DNA of 64,000 nucleotides from Streptomyces sp. MUM 178J (GTDB taxonomy: Bacteria; Actinomycetota; Actinomycetes; Streptomycetales; Streptomycetaceae). Made by a program: the position numbers and the translations under genes. The stretch spans positions 57,689-121,688 of the forward strand of contig NZ_JADWYQ010000016.1 in assembly GCF_022414575.1 (NCBI RefSeq). Reading direction: 5' to 3'. The notes beneath the pieces are model-generated. The model was not told the DNA's origin. It did no database searches and worked only from the letters and a program-made list of their open reading frames with translations. Positions 51,713 to 63,519 of this stretch are shown here, one piece after another; position 1 is the first letter of the stretch; the number at the start of each line of letters is the position of its first letter.

Positions 51713-52996
51713 ATGAGCGACAGCCCAGACCCTCTCGCAGACCCGCATACCGTCTTCGACACGACCGAAGGCCGCCGGTCCGTCGTCGTCCTCGGCTCTA
51801 CCGGGTCCATCGGCACGCAGGCCATCGACCTGGCGCTGCGCAACCCCGACCGCTTCCGGGTGACCGCCCTGTCCGCCGCGGGCGGCCGGGTTGGGCTCCT
51901 CGCCGAGCAGGCGCGGCGGCTGCGCGTCGAAGCGGTCGCGGTGGCCGACGAGGGCGCGCTCCCCGCACTGCGGGAGGCGCTGGCCGGGCAGTACGGCTCC
52001 GAGCCGCAGCCCGAGATCCTCGCGGGGCCCGGCGCCGCCGCCGAGCTGGCCGCCTCGCCGTGCCACACGGTGCTCAACGGCATCACCGGCTCCATCGGTC
52101 TCGCCCCCACGCTGGCCGCCCTCGAAGCGGGCCGCACCCTCGCCCTGGCCAACAAGGAGTCGCTGATCGTGGGCGGCCCGCTGGTCAAGGCCGTCGCCAA
52201 ACCCGGGCAGATCATCCCCGTCGACTCGGAGCACGCCGCCCTCTTCCAGGCGCTCGCCGCGGGCACCAGAGCCGATGTCCGCAAGCTTGTCGTCACCGCC
52301 TCCGGCGGGCCCTTCCGCGGCCGCAGCCGCGCGGAGCTGGAGCAGGTCACCCCCCAGGACGCGCTCGCGCACCCCACCTGGGCGATGGGCCCGGTCATCA
52401 CGGTCAACAGCGCCACGCTCGTCAACAAGGGGCTTGAGGTCATCGAGGCCCATCTGCTCTACGACATCCCCTTCGACCGCATCGAGGTCGTCGTCCACCC
52501 GCAGTCGTACGTTCACTCCATGGTGGAGTTCACCGACGGCTCCACACTCGCCCAGGCCACCCCGCCCGATATGCGCGGACCCATCGCCATCGGCCTCGGC
52601 TGGCCCGGCCGCATCCCCGACGCGGCCCCCGCGTTCGACTGGTCCACCGCCTCGACCTGGGAGTTCTTCCCCCTCGACGACGAGGCCTTCCCCTCCGTGG
52701 GCCTCGCCCGGCACGTCGGCGAGCTGGGCGGCACGGCCCCCGCGGTGTTCAACGCCGCGAACGAGGTGTGCGTGGAGGCCTTCCTGTCCGGACGGCTGCC
52801 GTTCAACGCCATCATGGACACGGTCACCGAGGTCGTCGCCGCGCACGGCTCCGACGCGCAGGGAACCTCGCTCACCGTGGCCGACGTCCTCGAAGCGGAC
52901 GCCTGGGCGCGCGCCCGGGCCCGGGAGACGGCAGCCAAGTACAGCGGCGGCGCAGCAGGCGACGACGCAGCACAGCCGGCGGAGGCTCGCGCATGA
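51713..52996 (+). CDS. dxr: 1-deoxy-D-xylulose 5-phosphate reductoisomerase
   Basis: 427 residues from ATG 51713 (ATG 51704 adds three residues). NADPH motif [51 protein letters not shown] and the metal region [17 protein letters not shown] and [16 protein letters not shown]. Second step of the MEP pathway, turning DXP into MEP for isopentenyl diphosphate. It overlaps rseP by 4 bp (ATGA). The MEP gene ispG lies 1.5 kb downstream. Confidence 0.95.
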   Translation: MSDSPDPLADPHTVFDTTEGRRSVVVLGSTGSIGTQAIDLALRNPDRFRVTALSAAGGRVGLLAEQARRLRVEAVAVADEGALPALREALAGQYGSEPQPEILAGPGAAAELAASPCHTVLNGITGSIGLAPTLAALEAGRTLALANKESLIVGGPLVKAVAKPGQIIPVDSEHAALFQALAAGTRADVRKLVVTASGGPFRGRSRAELEQVTPQDALAHPTWAMGPVITVNSATLVNKGLEVIEAHLLYDIPFDRIEVVVHPQSYVHSMVEFTDGSTLAQATPPDMRGPIAIGLGWPGRIPDAAPAFDWSTASTWEFFPLDDEAFPSVGLARHVGELGGTAPAVFNAANEVCVEAFLSGRLPFNAIMDTVTEVVAAHGSDAQGTSLTVADVLEADAWARARARETAAKYSGGAAGDDAAQPAEARA

Positions 52997-54294
52997 CGAT
53001 TCTGTTGACGGTCATCGGAATAGCGCTCTTCGCCGTAGGGCTGCTCTTCTCGATCGCCTGGCACGAACTGGGCCATCTCTCCACCGCCAAGCTCTTCGGC
53101 ATCCGCGTGCCGCAGTACATGGTCGGCTTTGGCCCCACCCTGTTCTCGCGCCGCAAGGGCGAGACGGAGTACGGCATCAAGGCCATCCCCATGGGCGGCT
53201 ACATCCGCATGATCGGGATGTTCCCGCCCGGCGACGACGGAAAGCTGGAGGCCCGCTCCACCTCGCCCTGGCGCGGCATGATCGAGGACGCCCGCACGGC
53301 GGCCTACGAAGAGCTCCAGCCGGGCGACGAGAGGCGGCTGTTCTACACGCGCAAGCCGTGGAAGCGCGTGATCGTGATGTTCGCGGGCCCCTTCATGAAT
53401 CTGGTGCTCGCCGTCGCGATCTTCATGGGCGTAGCGATGACCTTCGGCTTCGCCACCCAGACCACCGAGGTCGCCGGCGTCCAGAAGTGCGTCATCGCCC
53501 AGAGCGAGGAACGCGACACCTGCGCCGCCGACGACCCCGTCTCGCCCGCCCACGCCGCGGGGCTCAAGGAGGGCGACAAGATCGTCGCCTTCGACGGCGC
53601 TCCCGTCCACGACTGGGACACACTTTCCAGCCGCATCCGCGACACCATCGGCCCCGCCTCCATCACCGTCGAGCGCGACGGCCGGCAGCAGGTCCTCGAG
53701 GCCACCCTCCTGGAGAACCTGGTCGCCAAGAAGGACGCCGACGGCGAGGTCGTCTCCGGGGAGTTCGTCAAGGCCGGCTATCTCGGCTTCGCGGCGAAGA
53801 CCGAGATCCTGCCGCTGACCTTCACCGAATCCTTCGACCGCATGGGCGACATGATGGAGAACGGCGTCGAGGCCGTCGTCGCCATCCCCTCCAAGGTCCC
53901 CGACCTGTGGAACGCCGCCTTCAACGACGGCGAACGCAAGGACGACTCCCCGGTCGGCGTCGTCGGAGCCGCCCGGATCAGCGGCGAGGTCCTCAACCTC
54001 GACGTGCCGGCGCAGAACATCGTCGCCACCTTCCTGATGCTGCTGGCCGGCTTCAACCTCTCCCTCTTCCTGTTCAACATGCTCCCGCTGCTCCCGCTGG
54101 ACGGCGGGCACATCGCGGGCGCGCTCTGGGAGTCCGTACGCCGCCAGGTCGCCAGGGTCTTCCGACGCCCCGACCCGGGGCCCTTCGACGTGGCCAAGCT
54201 GATGCCGGTCGCCTACGTCGTCGCCGGGATCTTCATCTGCTTCACGCTGCTCGTGCTGGTCGCCGACATCGTCAACCCCGTCAAGATCAGCTGA
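52993..54294 (+). CDS. rseP: RseP/RIP family membrane zinc metalloprotease
   Basis: 433 residues from ATG 52993. Site-2 protease: HExxH in [17 protein letters not shown], the second zinc ligand in [15 protein letters not shown], and a PDZ-like region ([20 protein letters not shown], about 185-260). Several membrane segments flank these. Such proteases cleave membrane-bound anti-sigma factors. Coupling to dxr by 4 bp and placement between dxr and ispG is conserved in actinobacteria. The substrate in this organism cannot be told. Confidence 0.92.
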   Translation: MTILLTVIGIALFAVGLLFSIAWHELGHLSTAKLFGIRVPQYMVGFGPTLFSRRKGETEYGIKAIPMGGYIRMIGMFPPGDDGKLEARSTSPWRGMIEDARTAAYEELQPGDERRLFYTRKPWKRVIVMFAGPFMNLVLAVAIFMGVAMTFGFATQTTEVAGVQKCVIAQSEERDTCAADDPVSPAHAAGLKEGDKIVAFDGAPVHDWDTLSSRIRDTIGPASITVERDGRQQVLEATLLENLVAKKDADGEVVSGEFVKAGYLGFAAKTEILPLTFTESFDRMGDMMENGVEAVVAIPSKVPDLWNAAFNDGERKDDSPVGVVGAARISGEVLNLDVPAQNIVATFLMLLAGFNLSLFLFNMLPLLPLDGGHIAGALWESVRRQVARVFRRPDPGPFDVAKLMPVAYVVAGIFICFTLLVLVADIVNPVKIS

Positions 54295-54460
54295 GGCGGC
54301 CCGCTCCACGGCGGCCGGACACGTCCTGTGCCCGGCCGCCGCCCTTTGGGGGAGTGTTTGCCCCGGCGATGTGCTCGTCGTCAGCGGCGTGCCGTAATCT
54401 CAGAAGCCGGAGCCCGCGCCGATACGGGACCTCGTTCCACACCTTGGGGTTGCACAGCAG

Positions 54461-55615
54461 ATGACTGCGATTTCACTCGGTATGCCGTCCGTCCCGGCCA
54501 AGCTCGCCGACCGGCGGGCCAGCCGGAAGATCCAGGTCGGTTCGGTGGCCGTCGGAGGGGATGCGCCCGTCTCCGTGCAGTCGATGACCACCACCCGCAC
54601 CTCCGACGTCGGAGCGACCCTGCAGCAGATCGCGGAGCTGACCGCCTCCGGCTGCCAGATTGTGCGGGTGGCCTGCCCGACCCAGGACGACGCGGACGCG
54701 CTGGCGACGATCGCCAAGAAGTCCCAGATCCCCGTCATCGCCGACATCCACTTCCAGCCCAAGTACGTGTTCGCCGCCATCGACGCGGGCTGCGCGGCGG
54801 TCCGGGTCAACCCGGGCAACATCAAGCAGTTCGACGACAAGGTCAAGGAGATCGCCAAGGCGGCCGCCGAGACCCGCACCCCCATCCGCATCGGCGTCAA
54901 CGCCGGCTCGCTGGACAAGCGGCTGCTGGAGAAGTACGGCAAGGCCACCCCCGAGGCGCTGGTGGAGTCCGCGCTGTGGGAGGCGAGCCTGTTCGAGGAG
55001 CACGGCTTCCGCGACATCAAGATCTCGGTCAAGCACAACGACCCGGTGGTGATGGTCAACGCCTACCGGCAGCTGGCCGCGCAGTGCGACTACCCGCTCC
55101 ACCTCGGCGTCACCGAGGCCGGTCCGGCTTTCCAGGGCACCGTCAAGTCGGCGGTCGCCTTCGGCGCGCTGCTGTCGGAGGGCATCGGCGACACCATCCG
55201 CGTCTCGCTGTCAGCCCCGCCCGCAGAGGAGGTCAAGGTCGGCATCCAGATCCTGGAGTCGCTGAACCTGCGCCAGCGCCGTCTGGAGATCGTCTCCTGC
55301 CCGTCCTGCGGCCGCGCCCAGGTCGACGTCTACAAGCTGGCCGACCAGGTCACCGCCGGTCTGGAGGGCATGGAGGTGCCGCTGCGCGTCGCCGTCATGG
55401 GCTGCGTAGTCAACGGCCCCGGTGAGGCACGCGAGGCCGACCTCGGCGTTGCGTCCGGCAACGGCAAGGGCCAGATCTTCGTCAAGGGCGAGGTCATCAA
55501 GACCGTCCCCGAGTCGAAGATCGTCGAGACCCTGATCGAAGAGGCACTGAAGATCGCCGAGCAGATGGAGAAGGACGGCGTCGCCTCCGGCGAACCCCAG
55601 GTCGCCATCAGCTGA
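54461..55615 (+). CDS. ispG: (E)-4-hydroxy-3-methylbut-2-enyl-diphosphate synthase
   Basis: 384 residues from ATG 54461. IspG/GcpE hallmarks: [57 protein letters not shown] and, near the C-terminus, the 4Fe-4S cysteines in [11 protein letters not shown] and [15 protein letters not shown]. Late MEP-pathway step, reducing MEcPP to HMBPP. It is 166 bp after rseP and may have its own promoter. Confidence 0.97.
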   Translation: MTAISLGMPSVPAKLADRRASRKIQVGSVAVGGDAPVSVQSMTTTRTSDVGATLQQIAELTASGCQIVRVACPTQDDADALATIAKKSQIPVIADIHFQPKYVFAAIDAGCAAVRVNPGNIKQFDDKVKEIAKAAAETRTPIRIGVNAGSLDKRLLEKYGKATPEALVESALWEASLFEEHGFRDIKISVKHNDPVVMVNAYRQLAAQCDYPLHLGVTEAGPAFQGTVKSAVAFGALLSEGIGDTIRVSLSAPPAEEVKVGIQILESLNLRQRRLEIVSCPSCGRAQVDVYKLADQVTAGLEGMEVPLRVAVMGCVVNGPGEAREADLGVASGNGKGQIFVKGEVIKTVPESKIVETLIEEALKIAEQMEKDGVASGEPQVAIS

Positions 55616-55867
55616 CACCCGGCGTACGGGCACGGACCGGGACCCGGCGCCGCCGCGGACAGGGCCCCGGTTCCCCGCGTATGAGGTGCTGCGGGCCATC
55701 TCCGGGTACAGTTCGGAGATCAGCAGACCTTGTGCCTCCGCCCACGAGGGGCTTCTCGCAAGTGACGCGACGGTCAAGCCCTGACCGGTGCCGACCTGGC
55801 ACGCGGCGACGCCGACAGCGAGCAGGACGCTGTGCCGCCGCCCAGAAGGAGCGTTGGAGCCACCCTC

Positions 55868-56713
55868 GTGTTGACGCACACCACCACCCGGGTCCTCGAC
55901 CCCGGCGACCTTGGGGCAGCGCTCGCCATCCTGGAGAGCGAGCCCGTAGAGAATGCTTTCGTCACCTCGCGCGTCCAGGTCGCCGGGCTCGACCCCTGGC
56001 GCCTCGGCGGGGAGATGTGGGGCTGGTACGCGGAAGGACGGCTGCGCTCCCTCTGCTACTCCGGCGCCAACCTCGTCCCCATCTGCGCCACCCCCGATGC
56101 GGTGCGCGCCTTCGCCGACCGCGCCCGCAGGACCGGCCGCCGCTGCTCGTCCATCGTCGGCCCCGCCGAACCCACCGCCCAACTGTGGCGGCTGCTCGAA
56201 CCCAACTGGGGCCCCGCCCGCGACGTGCGGGCCCACCAGCCGCTGATGGTCACCGAGCAGCTCCCCGCGGACGTCGAGCCCGACCCACGGGTCCGCCGCA
56301 TCCGCAAGAACGAACTCGACGTGATCATGCCGGCGTGCGTGGCGATGTTCACCGAAGAGGTCGGCGTCTCGCCGCTCGCCGGCGACGGAGGACTGCTCTA
56401 CCAGGCGCGGGTCGCGGAAATCGTCGGCGCGGGCCGGTGTTTCGCCCGCATCGACGACGGCAGAGTGATCTTCAAGGCCGAGATCGGCGCGGCCACCGAC
56501 CAGGCATGCCAGATCCAGGGCGTCTGGGTCGACCCCGAGTACCGCGGCCGCGGGCTCTCCGAAACCGGCATGGCCGCAGTGCTGCGCCATGCCCTCGCGG
56601 ACGTCGCACCCGTGGTCAGCCTGTATGTCAACGACTACAACACCGCTGCCAGGGCCGCCTATCGGCGCGTCGGCTTCCGCGAGGTCGGGGCGTTCATGAG
56701 CGTGCTGTTCTGA
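55868..56713 (+). CDS. GNAT family N-acetyltransferase (DUF4081-type)
   Basis: 281 residues from GTG 55868, giving MLTHTTTRVLDPGDLG; an in-frame start at 55832 is less likely. The N-terminal half (about 5-120, with RVQVAGLDPWRLGGEMWGWY) is a DUF4081-like GNAT-related domain; the C-terminal half carries the acetyl-CoA motif IQGVWVDPEYRGRGLSETGM and YVNDYNTAARAAYRRVGFR. Substrate unknown. Matches S. coelicolor SCO5697 in position and order. Confidence 0.86.
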   Translation: MLTHTTTRVLDPGDLGAALAILESEPVENAFVTSRVQVAGLDPWRLGGEMWGWYAEGRLRSLCYSGANLVPICATPDAVRAFADRARRTGRRCSSIVGPAEPTAQLWRLLEPNWGPARDVRAHQPLMVTEQLPADVEPDPRVRRIRKNELDVIMPACVAMFTEEVGVSPLAGDGGLLYQARVAEIVGAGRCFARIDDGRVIFKAEIGAATDQACQIQGVWVDPEYRGRGLSETGMAAVLRHALADVAPVVSLYVNDYNTAARAAYRRVGFREVGAFMSVLF

Positions 56714-56756
56714 GCGCGGAGTTCAGGGCTCGAGCAGCGCGAAGTAGGGTTCCCGC

Positions 56757-57296
56757 ATGGCAGACGCAGTGATCGGACCGCTCGAGCTCGCCGCCCGGGT
56801 CGACGAGGCCCTCGCGGTGCAGGCCCTCGCCTTTGGCCTCAGCGAGGAAGAGATCGAGGTGCGCCGCTACATCGTGCTGCGGCATCTGCTCAGCCCCGGC
56901 GCCCGCGCGCTGGGCGCGACCACCGAGTCGGGACGGCTCGTCGGCTTCGTCTACGGCATGCCCAACGACCGCACCCACTGGTGGTCGACCGTCGTCGAAC
57001 CGTATCTGCGCGCCTCCGGGACGGACGACTGGCTCGACGACTCCTTCGTGATCACCGAGCTCCATGTGCACCCCGACTTCCAGGGCCGGGGCATCGGCCG
57101 GTCGCTGATCACCTCCCTCACCGACGAGGCCGAACAGCCGCGCTCCATCCTGTCCGCCGTCGACGTCGAAAGCCCCGCCCGCGCGCTCTACCGGAGCCTC
57201 GGCTACACCGACCTCGCCCGCCGCGTGGTGTTCCCCAGCGCACCCAGCCCGTACGCGGTGATGGGCGCGCCCCTGCCGCTGAGGCGCGCGAACTGA
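56757..57296 (+). CDS. GNAT family N-acetyltransferase
   Basis: 179 residues from ATG 56757. A compact single GNAT domain with the acetyl-CoA-binding motif [20 protein letters not shown] (R/Q-x-x-G-x-G/A) and the terminal [20 protein letters not shown]. It follows the first acetyltransferase by 43 bp and precedes proS by 65 bp, so it may be co-transcribed with either. Substrate unknown. Confidence 0.87.
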   Translation: MADAVIGPLELAARVDEALAVQALAFGLSEEEIEVRRYIVLRHLLSPGARALGATTESGRLVGFVYGMPNDRTHWWSTVVEPYLRASGTDDWLDDSFVITELHVHPDFQGRGIGRSLITSLTDEAEQPRSILSAVDVESPARALYRSLGYTDLARRVVFPSAPSPYAVMGAPLPLRRAN

Positions 57297-57361
57297 TTTC
57301 CGCCCGGCGGCATACCCCGGCTAACCTCCTGTACTCAACACCTTCCGAGCAGGAGTTCACC

Positions 57362-59056
<1,695 letters not shown>

Positions 59057-59144
59057 TGCCCGGCCCCTGCGCCGGTACCGCCCTCCCTCGATGCCCTGGG
59101 GGTCCCTGAGGGAGTGGCGGGACCCCAGCCAGGGGCGGGTGACA

Positions 59145-59179
59145 AAGGGCCCGCGCGCTGTGGAGACCGGCGGGCCCTT
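59145..59179. terminator. bidirectional terminator between proS and the kinase-like gene
   Basis: AAGGGCCCGC (59145-59154) and GCGGGCCCTT (59170-59179) form a perfect 10-bp stem with a 15-nt loop, ending in an A-rich 5' side and a T-bearing 3' side. It lies in the 157-bp convergent gap and can serve both directions. Confidence 0.75.
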
Positions 59180-59213
59180 CAGACGCCGCGGCGCACAGCG
59201 CCGCACCCGAGGG

Positions 59214-60146
59214 TCACAGCCAGGAGGCGAACTCCAGCGCGAGCTCCGCGTCCCCGTGCCGCCCCGCCGCCAGCGCACGGGCGGCGGCTGCGACCGCGCG
59301 GAAAAGGGTCCAGCCGCGCAGCCGGTCGCGGTCGACGTCCAGGGAGTCGGCCAGACGGTTCACCCTCCGGCGCGCCCCGGCCGCGCCCGACGTCGTGGCG
59401 ATCAGGTCGTCGGCCCGGTCGCGGGCCAGTTGCGCCAGGTCGTAGGCGCGTTCGCCGACGACGGGGGCGGGACCGACGGCCAGCCACGGCGCTCGGTCGC
59501 CCGCCAGCACCTTGCTCTGGCGGAAGTCGCCGTGCAACAGCACCGCCTCGACCGCATCCGCATCCGCGCCCCTATCCGCATCCGCGACCAGTTCGGCCCG
59601 CGCGGCGAGCGCACCCTCCACCAGCGGCCCGACGGCGGCATCCGCCCGGTGGCGGTCCATCGCCGCCGCCTGCCGTTCCGTCCGCTCCGCCACCGTCTCG
59701 AACCCGTGCCCCGGGGGTGGCTCGACCCACAGCCGCCGCACCGTGCCCGCCGCCTCCAGCAGCGCTTTCGCCTCCGGCAGCGACCGCAGCGACACCTCCG
59801 GGTGCAGCCGCTCCAGCAGCAGCGCGGCCCCGTCCGCTTCGCCCATGGCCGACAGCAGCCGTACCGCGCCCCAGCCGTCCCAGTGCTCAAGCGCAGCGCG
59901 CTCCGCCGCACAGGCGGCGAAGGGCGGGACCACCTTCAGCGCCGCGGGTGTGCCGTCCGGGCAGTGCACGAGCAGCACCAGGCTGCTCCTGCCGCCCGGG
60001 GCGAGCACCCGCTCGACGTCCAGCTGCCACCGGTCAACCGCCGCCTGCGCGACCTTGGGGAGCCGTGCGAGCCACTCGCCCGCCGCCGCCTCCCCGTGGT
60101 TCTCGGCGAGTGCCCGGACGAGCCGCTGCGGCGGTTCGAAAGCCAT
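59214..60146 (-). CDS. aminoglycoside phosphotransferase-like protein with altered active site
   Basis: 310 residues from ATG 60146, with GGGAAC upstream. The fold matches the APH(6)/hydroxyurea-phosphotransferase branch: SLVLLVHCPDGTPAALKV with the ATP Lys, AERAALEHWDGWGAVRLL and LLERLHPEVSL. In functional members the catalytic loop is HGDxxxxN and the metal motif IDPxP. Here they read LLHGDFRQSKVL and WLAVGPAPVVGE: the Asn is Lys and the metal Asp is Gly. The fold is kept, but the enzyme may be a pseudokinase. Gene is convergent with proS. Confidence 0.78.
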   Translation of the reverse strand: MAFEPPQRLVRALAENHGEAAAGEWLARLPKVAQAAVDRWQLDVERVLAPGGRSSLVLLVHCPDGTPAALKVVPPFAACAAERAALEHWDGWGAVRLLSAMGEADGAALLLERLHPEVSLRSLPEAKALLEAAGTVRRLWVEPPPGHGFETVAERTERQAAAMDRHRADAAVGPLVEGALAARAELVADADRGADADAVEAVLLHGDFRQSKVLAGDRAPWLAVGPAPVVGERAYDLAQLARDRADDLIATTSGAAGARRRVNRLADSLDVDRDRLRGWTLFRAVAAAARALAAGRHGDAELALEFASWL

Positions 60147-60163
60147 GCGTATGTCGTTCCCTT

Positions 60164-60619
60164 TCAGCGCTGACGATGCCGACGATTCCGGGTCCGCTCG
60201 GCGAGCCCCGGAAAGGCTACGCCGCTGCCCCGCCACCGCACCGCGCGGACCGCCGCCTCCCGCAGCGCCCGGGCCGCCTCCGTCCGCAGCGGGCCCTCGG
60301 CGGCCCGTACCAGGTCGGAGTAGACCCCGGCCACCCGGTCCTCCAGCACCGCGGCCAGCCGCTCCGCCGCCGCCGCGTCCGGCACGGGGAAGGGAAGAGC
60401 GTACGCGGGCGCCGCCGCATCAGGAGTGCCGCCCAGGTCGCGCACCGTGCGGGCGAGCGCGTCCCGCCGCGCCCGGTGCGCCGCGTAGGCCGTCCGCGCC
60501 TCGGCCTCGCGCGGCCCCTCGCCGACCCGGCTGCCGACAACCCCGTACGCGTACACCGCCGCGTGCTCCGCGCCCAGCGCCGCCTGTACGGCCTCGAGGG
60601 CTCTGTCCGGCCTTTTCAC
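60164..60619 (-). CDS. DUF4439 ferritin-like domain protein
   Basis: 151 residues from GTG 60619. The N-terminal stretch LEAVQAALGAEHAAVYAYGV is characteristic of DUF4439, a four-helix ferritin-like domain; the remainder is helical and Ala/Arg-rich. No signal peptide. Whether the metal ligands are retained is not clear from the sequence. It starts within the end of the lipoprotein gene (GTGA, 4-bp overlap), so the two are translationally coupled. Confidence 0.82.
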   Translation of the reverse strand: MKRPDRALEAVQAALGAEHAAVYAYGVVGSRVGEGPREAEARTAYAAHRARRDALARTVRDLGGTPDAAAPAYALPFPVPDAAAAERLAAVLEDRVAGVYSDLVRAAEGPLRTEAARALREAAVRAVRWRGSGVAFPGLAERTRNRRHRQR

Positions 60620-61230
60620 CGTGCTCCCTCGGCCGGCGCCTGTGTGAGCAGGTACGCATGCGCCGCTCCCGCCGCCGCGATGGACGCGAGCAGCCTCGCG
60701 AGCTCCGGTTCGGCTTCCACGAGGGCTTCGGCGAAGCTGTCGGAGGTACGCCGCTCGGCCGCGGCCAGGTCCTTCAGCGCCGTGTCGGGGTCGGCGGGGA
60801 CGCCGCTTCCCGAGACCGGTGCAGCCGCTCCGGACGGGGATGCGGACGCGGCTTTGGACGCCGTCACTCCGGACGCCGGCGCCGTGCCCGACGGCGAAGC
60901 GGTCGGCCGGACGTCCCCCGGCAGCAGCGCCTGCTCGTGCTCCGCCACCGCCGCGCGCAGCGCCCCCAGGCGCCCCGCCAGTTGCGGATGGCGCGCGATC
61001 ACGGCGTCGTACCGCTCCCGCAGCACCGTGCTGTGCGCCGCGAGCAACTGTCGCCGGGCCTCCTCCGCGCGGATCTCCTGTATGCCGGCCGGCAGGGGAT
61101 TCGACTCCCGGGCCGGGGACGAACAGCCGGCGACCGCGGCCACCGCGCCCGCCGCCAGTACACGCCGGCGCGTCGCCCCCGCGTGCCCCTCGCCCGTGCG
61201 CCCCACGCCTGTCTCCTTGTGCTTGATCAT
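60616..61230 (-). CDS. Tat-type lipoprotein coupled to DUF4439
   Basis: 204 residues from ATG 61230. N-terminal twin-arginine-like ATRRRVLAAGAVAAVAGCSSPA with lipobox Cys at about 36, so it is predicted to be exported by Tat and lipid-anchored. The mature protein is long-helical (EEARRQLLAAHSTVLRERYD, and DLAAAERRTSDSFAEALVEA) with a central Ser/Ala/Pro-rich loop. Helices and the terminal AAAGAAHAYLL resemble ferritin-like helices but no full motif is seen. Divergent from rimP, 125 bp away. Confidence 0.75.
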   Translation of the reverse strand: MIKHKETGVGRTGEGHAGATRRRVLAAGAVAAVAGCSSPARESNPLPAGIQEIRAEEARRQLLAAHSTVLRERYDAVIARHPQLAGRLGALRAAVAEHEQALLPGDVRPTASPSGTAPASGVTASKAASASPSGAAAPVSGSGVPADPDTALKDLAAAERRTSDSFAEALVEAEPELARLLASIAAAGAAHAYLLTQAPAEGAR

Positions 61231-61355
61231 CACCGCCCCGCGAGCGTACCCGTGGGTACGGCGGAGGTGGACGGCAACACCCCTTGGGACCGGATACCCT
61301 TTGACCTGACACGCGACGATCCCACAACAGCACACGCGGCCGAGGAGTCACCCGG

Positions 61356-61853
61356 ATGAGCACCACCCAGAGCGAAAGGCTGCGCGGGCTGCTGGAACCG
61401 CTCGTCAGCGCCGCCGACCTGGATCTGGAGGAGATCGAGGTCTCCCGGGCAGGCAGGCGCCGCATGCTGCGGATCATCGTGGACTCCGACCAGGGCGTCG
61501 AACTGGACGCCTGCGCGGAGCTGAGCCGCACCATCTCCCAGAAGCTGGACGAGGCGGATGCGATGGGCGAGGGCGAGTACGTCCTCGAAGTCAGCTCCCC
61601 CGGTGCGGACCGCCCGCTGACGCAGCACCGCCATTACGTACGCGCCGTCGGCCGGCTGGTGAAGTTCCAGCTGAACGAAGGCGGAGAGCTCACGGCTCGC
61701 ATTCTCACCGTGGACGACGACGGCCTCGATCTGGAAGTGCCGGGAGTCAAGGGGCGGAAGCCCACCGCCCGCCGGGTCGAATTCGCCGATATCGCCAAGG
61801 CGCGCGTGGAGATCGAATTCAGCCGCAAGAACACAAAGGAAGAGGAGGCGTAG
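61356..61853 (+). CDS. rimP: ribosome maturation factor RimP
   Basis: 165 residues from ATG 61356, with GAGGAG 9 bp upstream. RimP (YhbC) features: [60 protein letters not shown] and a C-terminal SH3-like region. Needed for 30S subunit maturation. First gene of the rimP-nusA-ylxR-infB cluster. It ends 2 bp before nusA. Confidence 0.95.
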   Translation: MSTTQSERLRGLLEPLVSAADLDLEEIEVSRAGRRRMLRIIVDSDQGVELDACAELSRTISQKLDEADAMGEGEYVLEVSSPGADRPLTQHRHYVRAVGRLVKFQLNEGGELTARILTVDDDGLDLEVPGVKGRKPTARRVEFADIAKARVEIEFSRKNTKEEEA

Positions 61854-61855
61854 CC

Positions 61856-62908
61856 GTGGATATCGACGTGAAGCTCCTGAAGGGCTTGGCGCAGGAGAAG
61901 GAGATCGCCTTCGACCTGCTGGTCGAGGCCATCGAGTCGGCCCTCCTCATCGCCTATCACCGCACCGAGGGCAGCCGCCGCCACGCGCGCGTGGTGCTCG
62001 ACCGCGACACCGGCCATGTCACGGTGTGGGCGAAGGAGGACCCGGCGGACCTCGAAGAAGGCCAGGAGCCCAAGGAGTTCGACGACACTCCGACGGACTT
62101 CGGCCGGATCGCCGCCACCACGGCCCGTCAGGTGATCCAGCAGCGGCTGCGTGACGCGGAGAACGACGTCACCTTCGGCGAGTACGCCCGACGTGAGGGC
62201 GATGTGGTCGCCGGCCAGGTGCAGCAGGGCAAGGACCCGAAGAACGTCCTCGTCAAGCTGGACGACAAGCTGGAGGCCATCCTTCCGGTGCAGGAACAGG
62301 TTCCAGGCGAGGAGTACACGCACGGTCTGCGGCTGCGCACGTACGTCGTCCGGGTGGCCAAGGGCGTGCGCGGTCCGTCCGTCACGCTTTCCCGCACCCA
62401 CCCCAACCTCGTGAAGAAGCTCTTCGCCCTGGAGGTGCCGGAGATCGCGGACGGCTCGGTGGAGATCGCGGCGATCGCCCGTGAGGCCGGCCATCGCACC
62501 AAGATCGCTGTCCGCTCGACACGCAGTGGCCTGAATGCCAAGGGCGCCTGCATCGGACCGATGGGCGGTCGGGTGCGCAATGTGATGGGCGAGCTGCACG
62601 GCGAGAAGATCGACATCGTTGACTGGTCGGATGACCCGGCTGAGATGGTGGCCAATGCGCTGTCTCCCGCCCGGGTCTCCAAGGTGGAGATCGTGGATCT
62701 GGCCGCTCGCTCCGCGCGTGTGACCGTCCCCGATTACCAGCTCTCCCTGGCGATCGGGAAGGAAGGCCAGAACGCCAGGCTGGCCGCTCGGCTCACCGGC
62801 TGGCGGATCGACATCCGCCCCGACAGCCCTGCCGGCCAGGCTGGACTCACGGGTCCCGGCGGCGAGCAGTCGGCGGAGCAGACCTCGGAGGACTCCCGCC
62901 AGGCCTGA
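61856..62908 (+). CDS. nusA: transcription termination/antitermination factor NusA
   Basis: 350 residues from GTG 61856. The N-terminal RNA-polymerase-binding domain is followed by an S1 region ([20 protein letters not shown]) and KH domains ([40 protein letters not shown], and [20 protein letters not shown]). Short compared with E. coli NusA: the C-terminal acidic repeats are absent, as usual in actinobacteria. Directs pausing, termination and antitermination; coupled to rimP by a 2-bp gap. Confidence 0.96.
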   Translation: MDIDVKLLKGLAQEKEIAFDLLVEAIESALLIAYHRTEGSRRHARVVLDRDTGHVTVWAKEDPADLEEGQEPKEFDDTPTDFGRIAATTARQVIQQRLRDAENDVTFGEYARREGDVVAGQVQQGKDPKNVLVKLDDKLEAILPVQEQVPGEEYTHGLRLRTYVVRVAKGVRGPSVTLSRTHPNLVKKLFALEVPEIADGSVEIAAIAREAGHRTKIAVRSTRSGLNAKGACIGPMGGRVRNVMGELHGEKIDIVDWSDDPAEMVANALSPARVSKVEIVDLAARSARVTVPDYQLSLAIGKEGQNARLAARLTGWRIDIRPDSPAGQAGLTGPGGEQSAEQTSEDSRQA

Positions 62909-62962
62909 GCCCTGCGGTCGGGGTGGCGCCGGTGCGCCGGTCGCCCTGGGAATAGATCTTCG

Positions 62963-62995
62963 CAGCGATCACGTTGTGTGTCGGCGGGATCGCTG
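62963..62995 (+). terminator. stem-loop after nusA
   Basis: CAGCGATC (62963-62970) pairs with GATCGCTG (62988-62995) around a 17-nt loop, 54 bp after the nusA stop and followed by TGATCTTTTC. It may terminate or attenuate transcription before ylxR. Confidence 0.55.
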
Positions 62996-63070
62996 TGATC
63001 TTTTCAAGCCATCAGCTGTTCGATTTTTGCCCCAAAGGGGTGAGGTCGGTACGGGGAGGTAGACTTAACC

Positions 63071-63349
63071 GTGTCTGGCCGGACGCATGCCCGCGCACGC
63101 CCTGAGCGCATGTGTGTGGGGTGCCGGGAGCGAGCGGCCAAGGGCGATCTGCTGCGGATCGTGGCGGTCGAGGATGCATGTGTCCCCGATCATCGCGGTA
63201 CGCTGCCCGGCCGGGGTGCTTATGTGCATCCCGCTTTGGTCTGTCTCGATCTGGCGGTCCGCCGCCGGGCGTTCCCACGGGCTCTCAGGCGCCGGGGACC
63301 GCTCGACACCGCGGAGGTGCGCCTTGCCCTCGAGGTGAAGCAGGCTTGA
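63071..63349 (+). CDS. ylxR: YlxR/DUF448 RNA-binding protein
   Basis: 92 residues from GTG 63071. Family pattern: ERMCVGCRERAAKGDLLRIV, then PGRGAYVHPALVCLDLAVRR. YlxR is a small RNA-binding protein encoded between nusA and infB in many bacteria, proposed to affect transcription or RNase P. The CxxC in MCVGCRE is typical. It lies 162 bp after nusA, with the hairpin in between, and 170 bp before infB. Confidence 0.92.
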   Translation: MSGRTHARARPERMCVGCRERAAKGDLLRIVAVEDACVPDHRGTLPGRGAYVHPALVCLDLAVRRRAFPRALRRRGPLDTAEVRLALEVKQA

Positions 63350-63519
63350 GGCAGCGCCGTGAAGAAGAAAGAAAGAAGTACGGCACGGAACCCCGTGCGG
63401 TCAGGTACCTCGCGAGTCGGAAGTAGGTCGAGATTGCGATGAGCACTCGATGAGTACGCGATGAGTACGCCCATGAAGTAGCGACGGTCCGGCGGTAACC
63501 CGGACCTAAAAGGAGCGAA

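Noticed and set aside
63350..63519. tRNA or small RNA between ylxR and infB
   Set aside because: No cloverleaf or T-loop consensus was seen; short ATGAGTAC-type repeats at about 63439-63473 do not form a tRNA.
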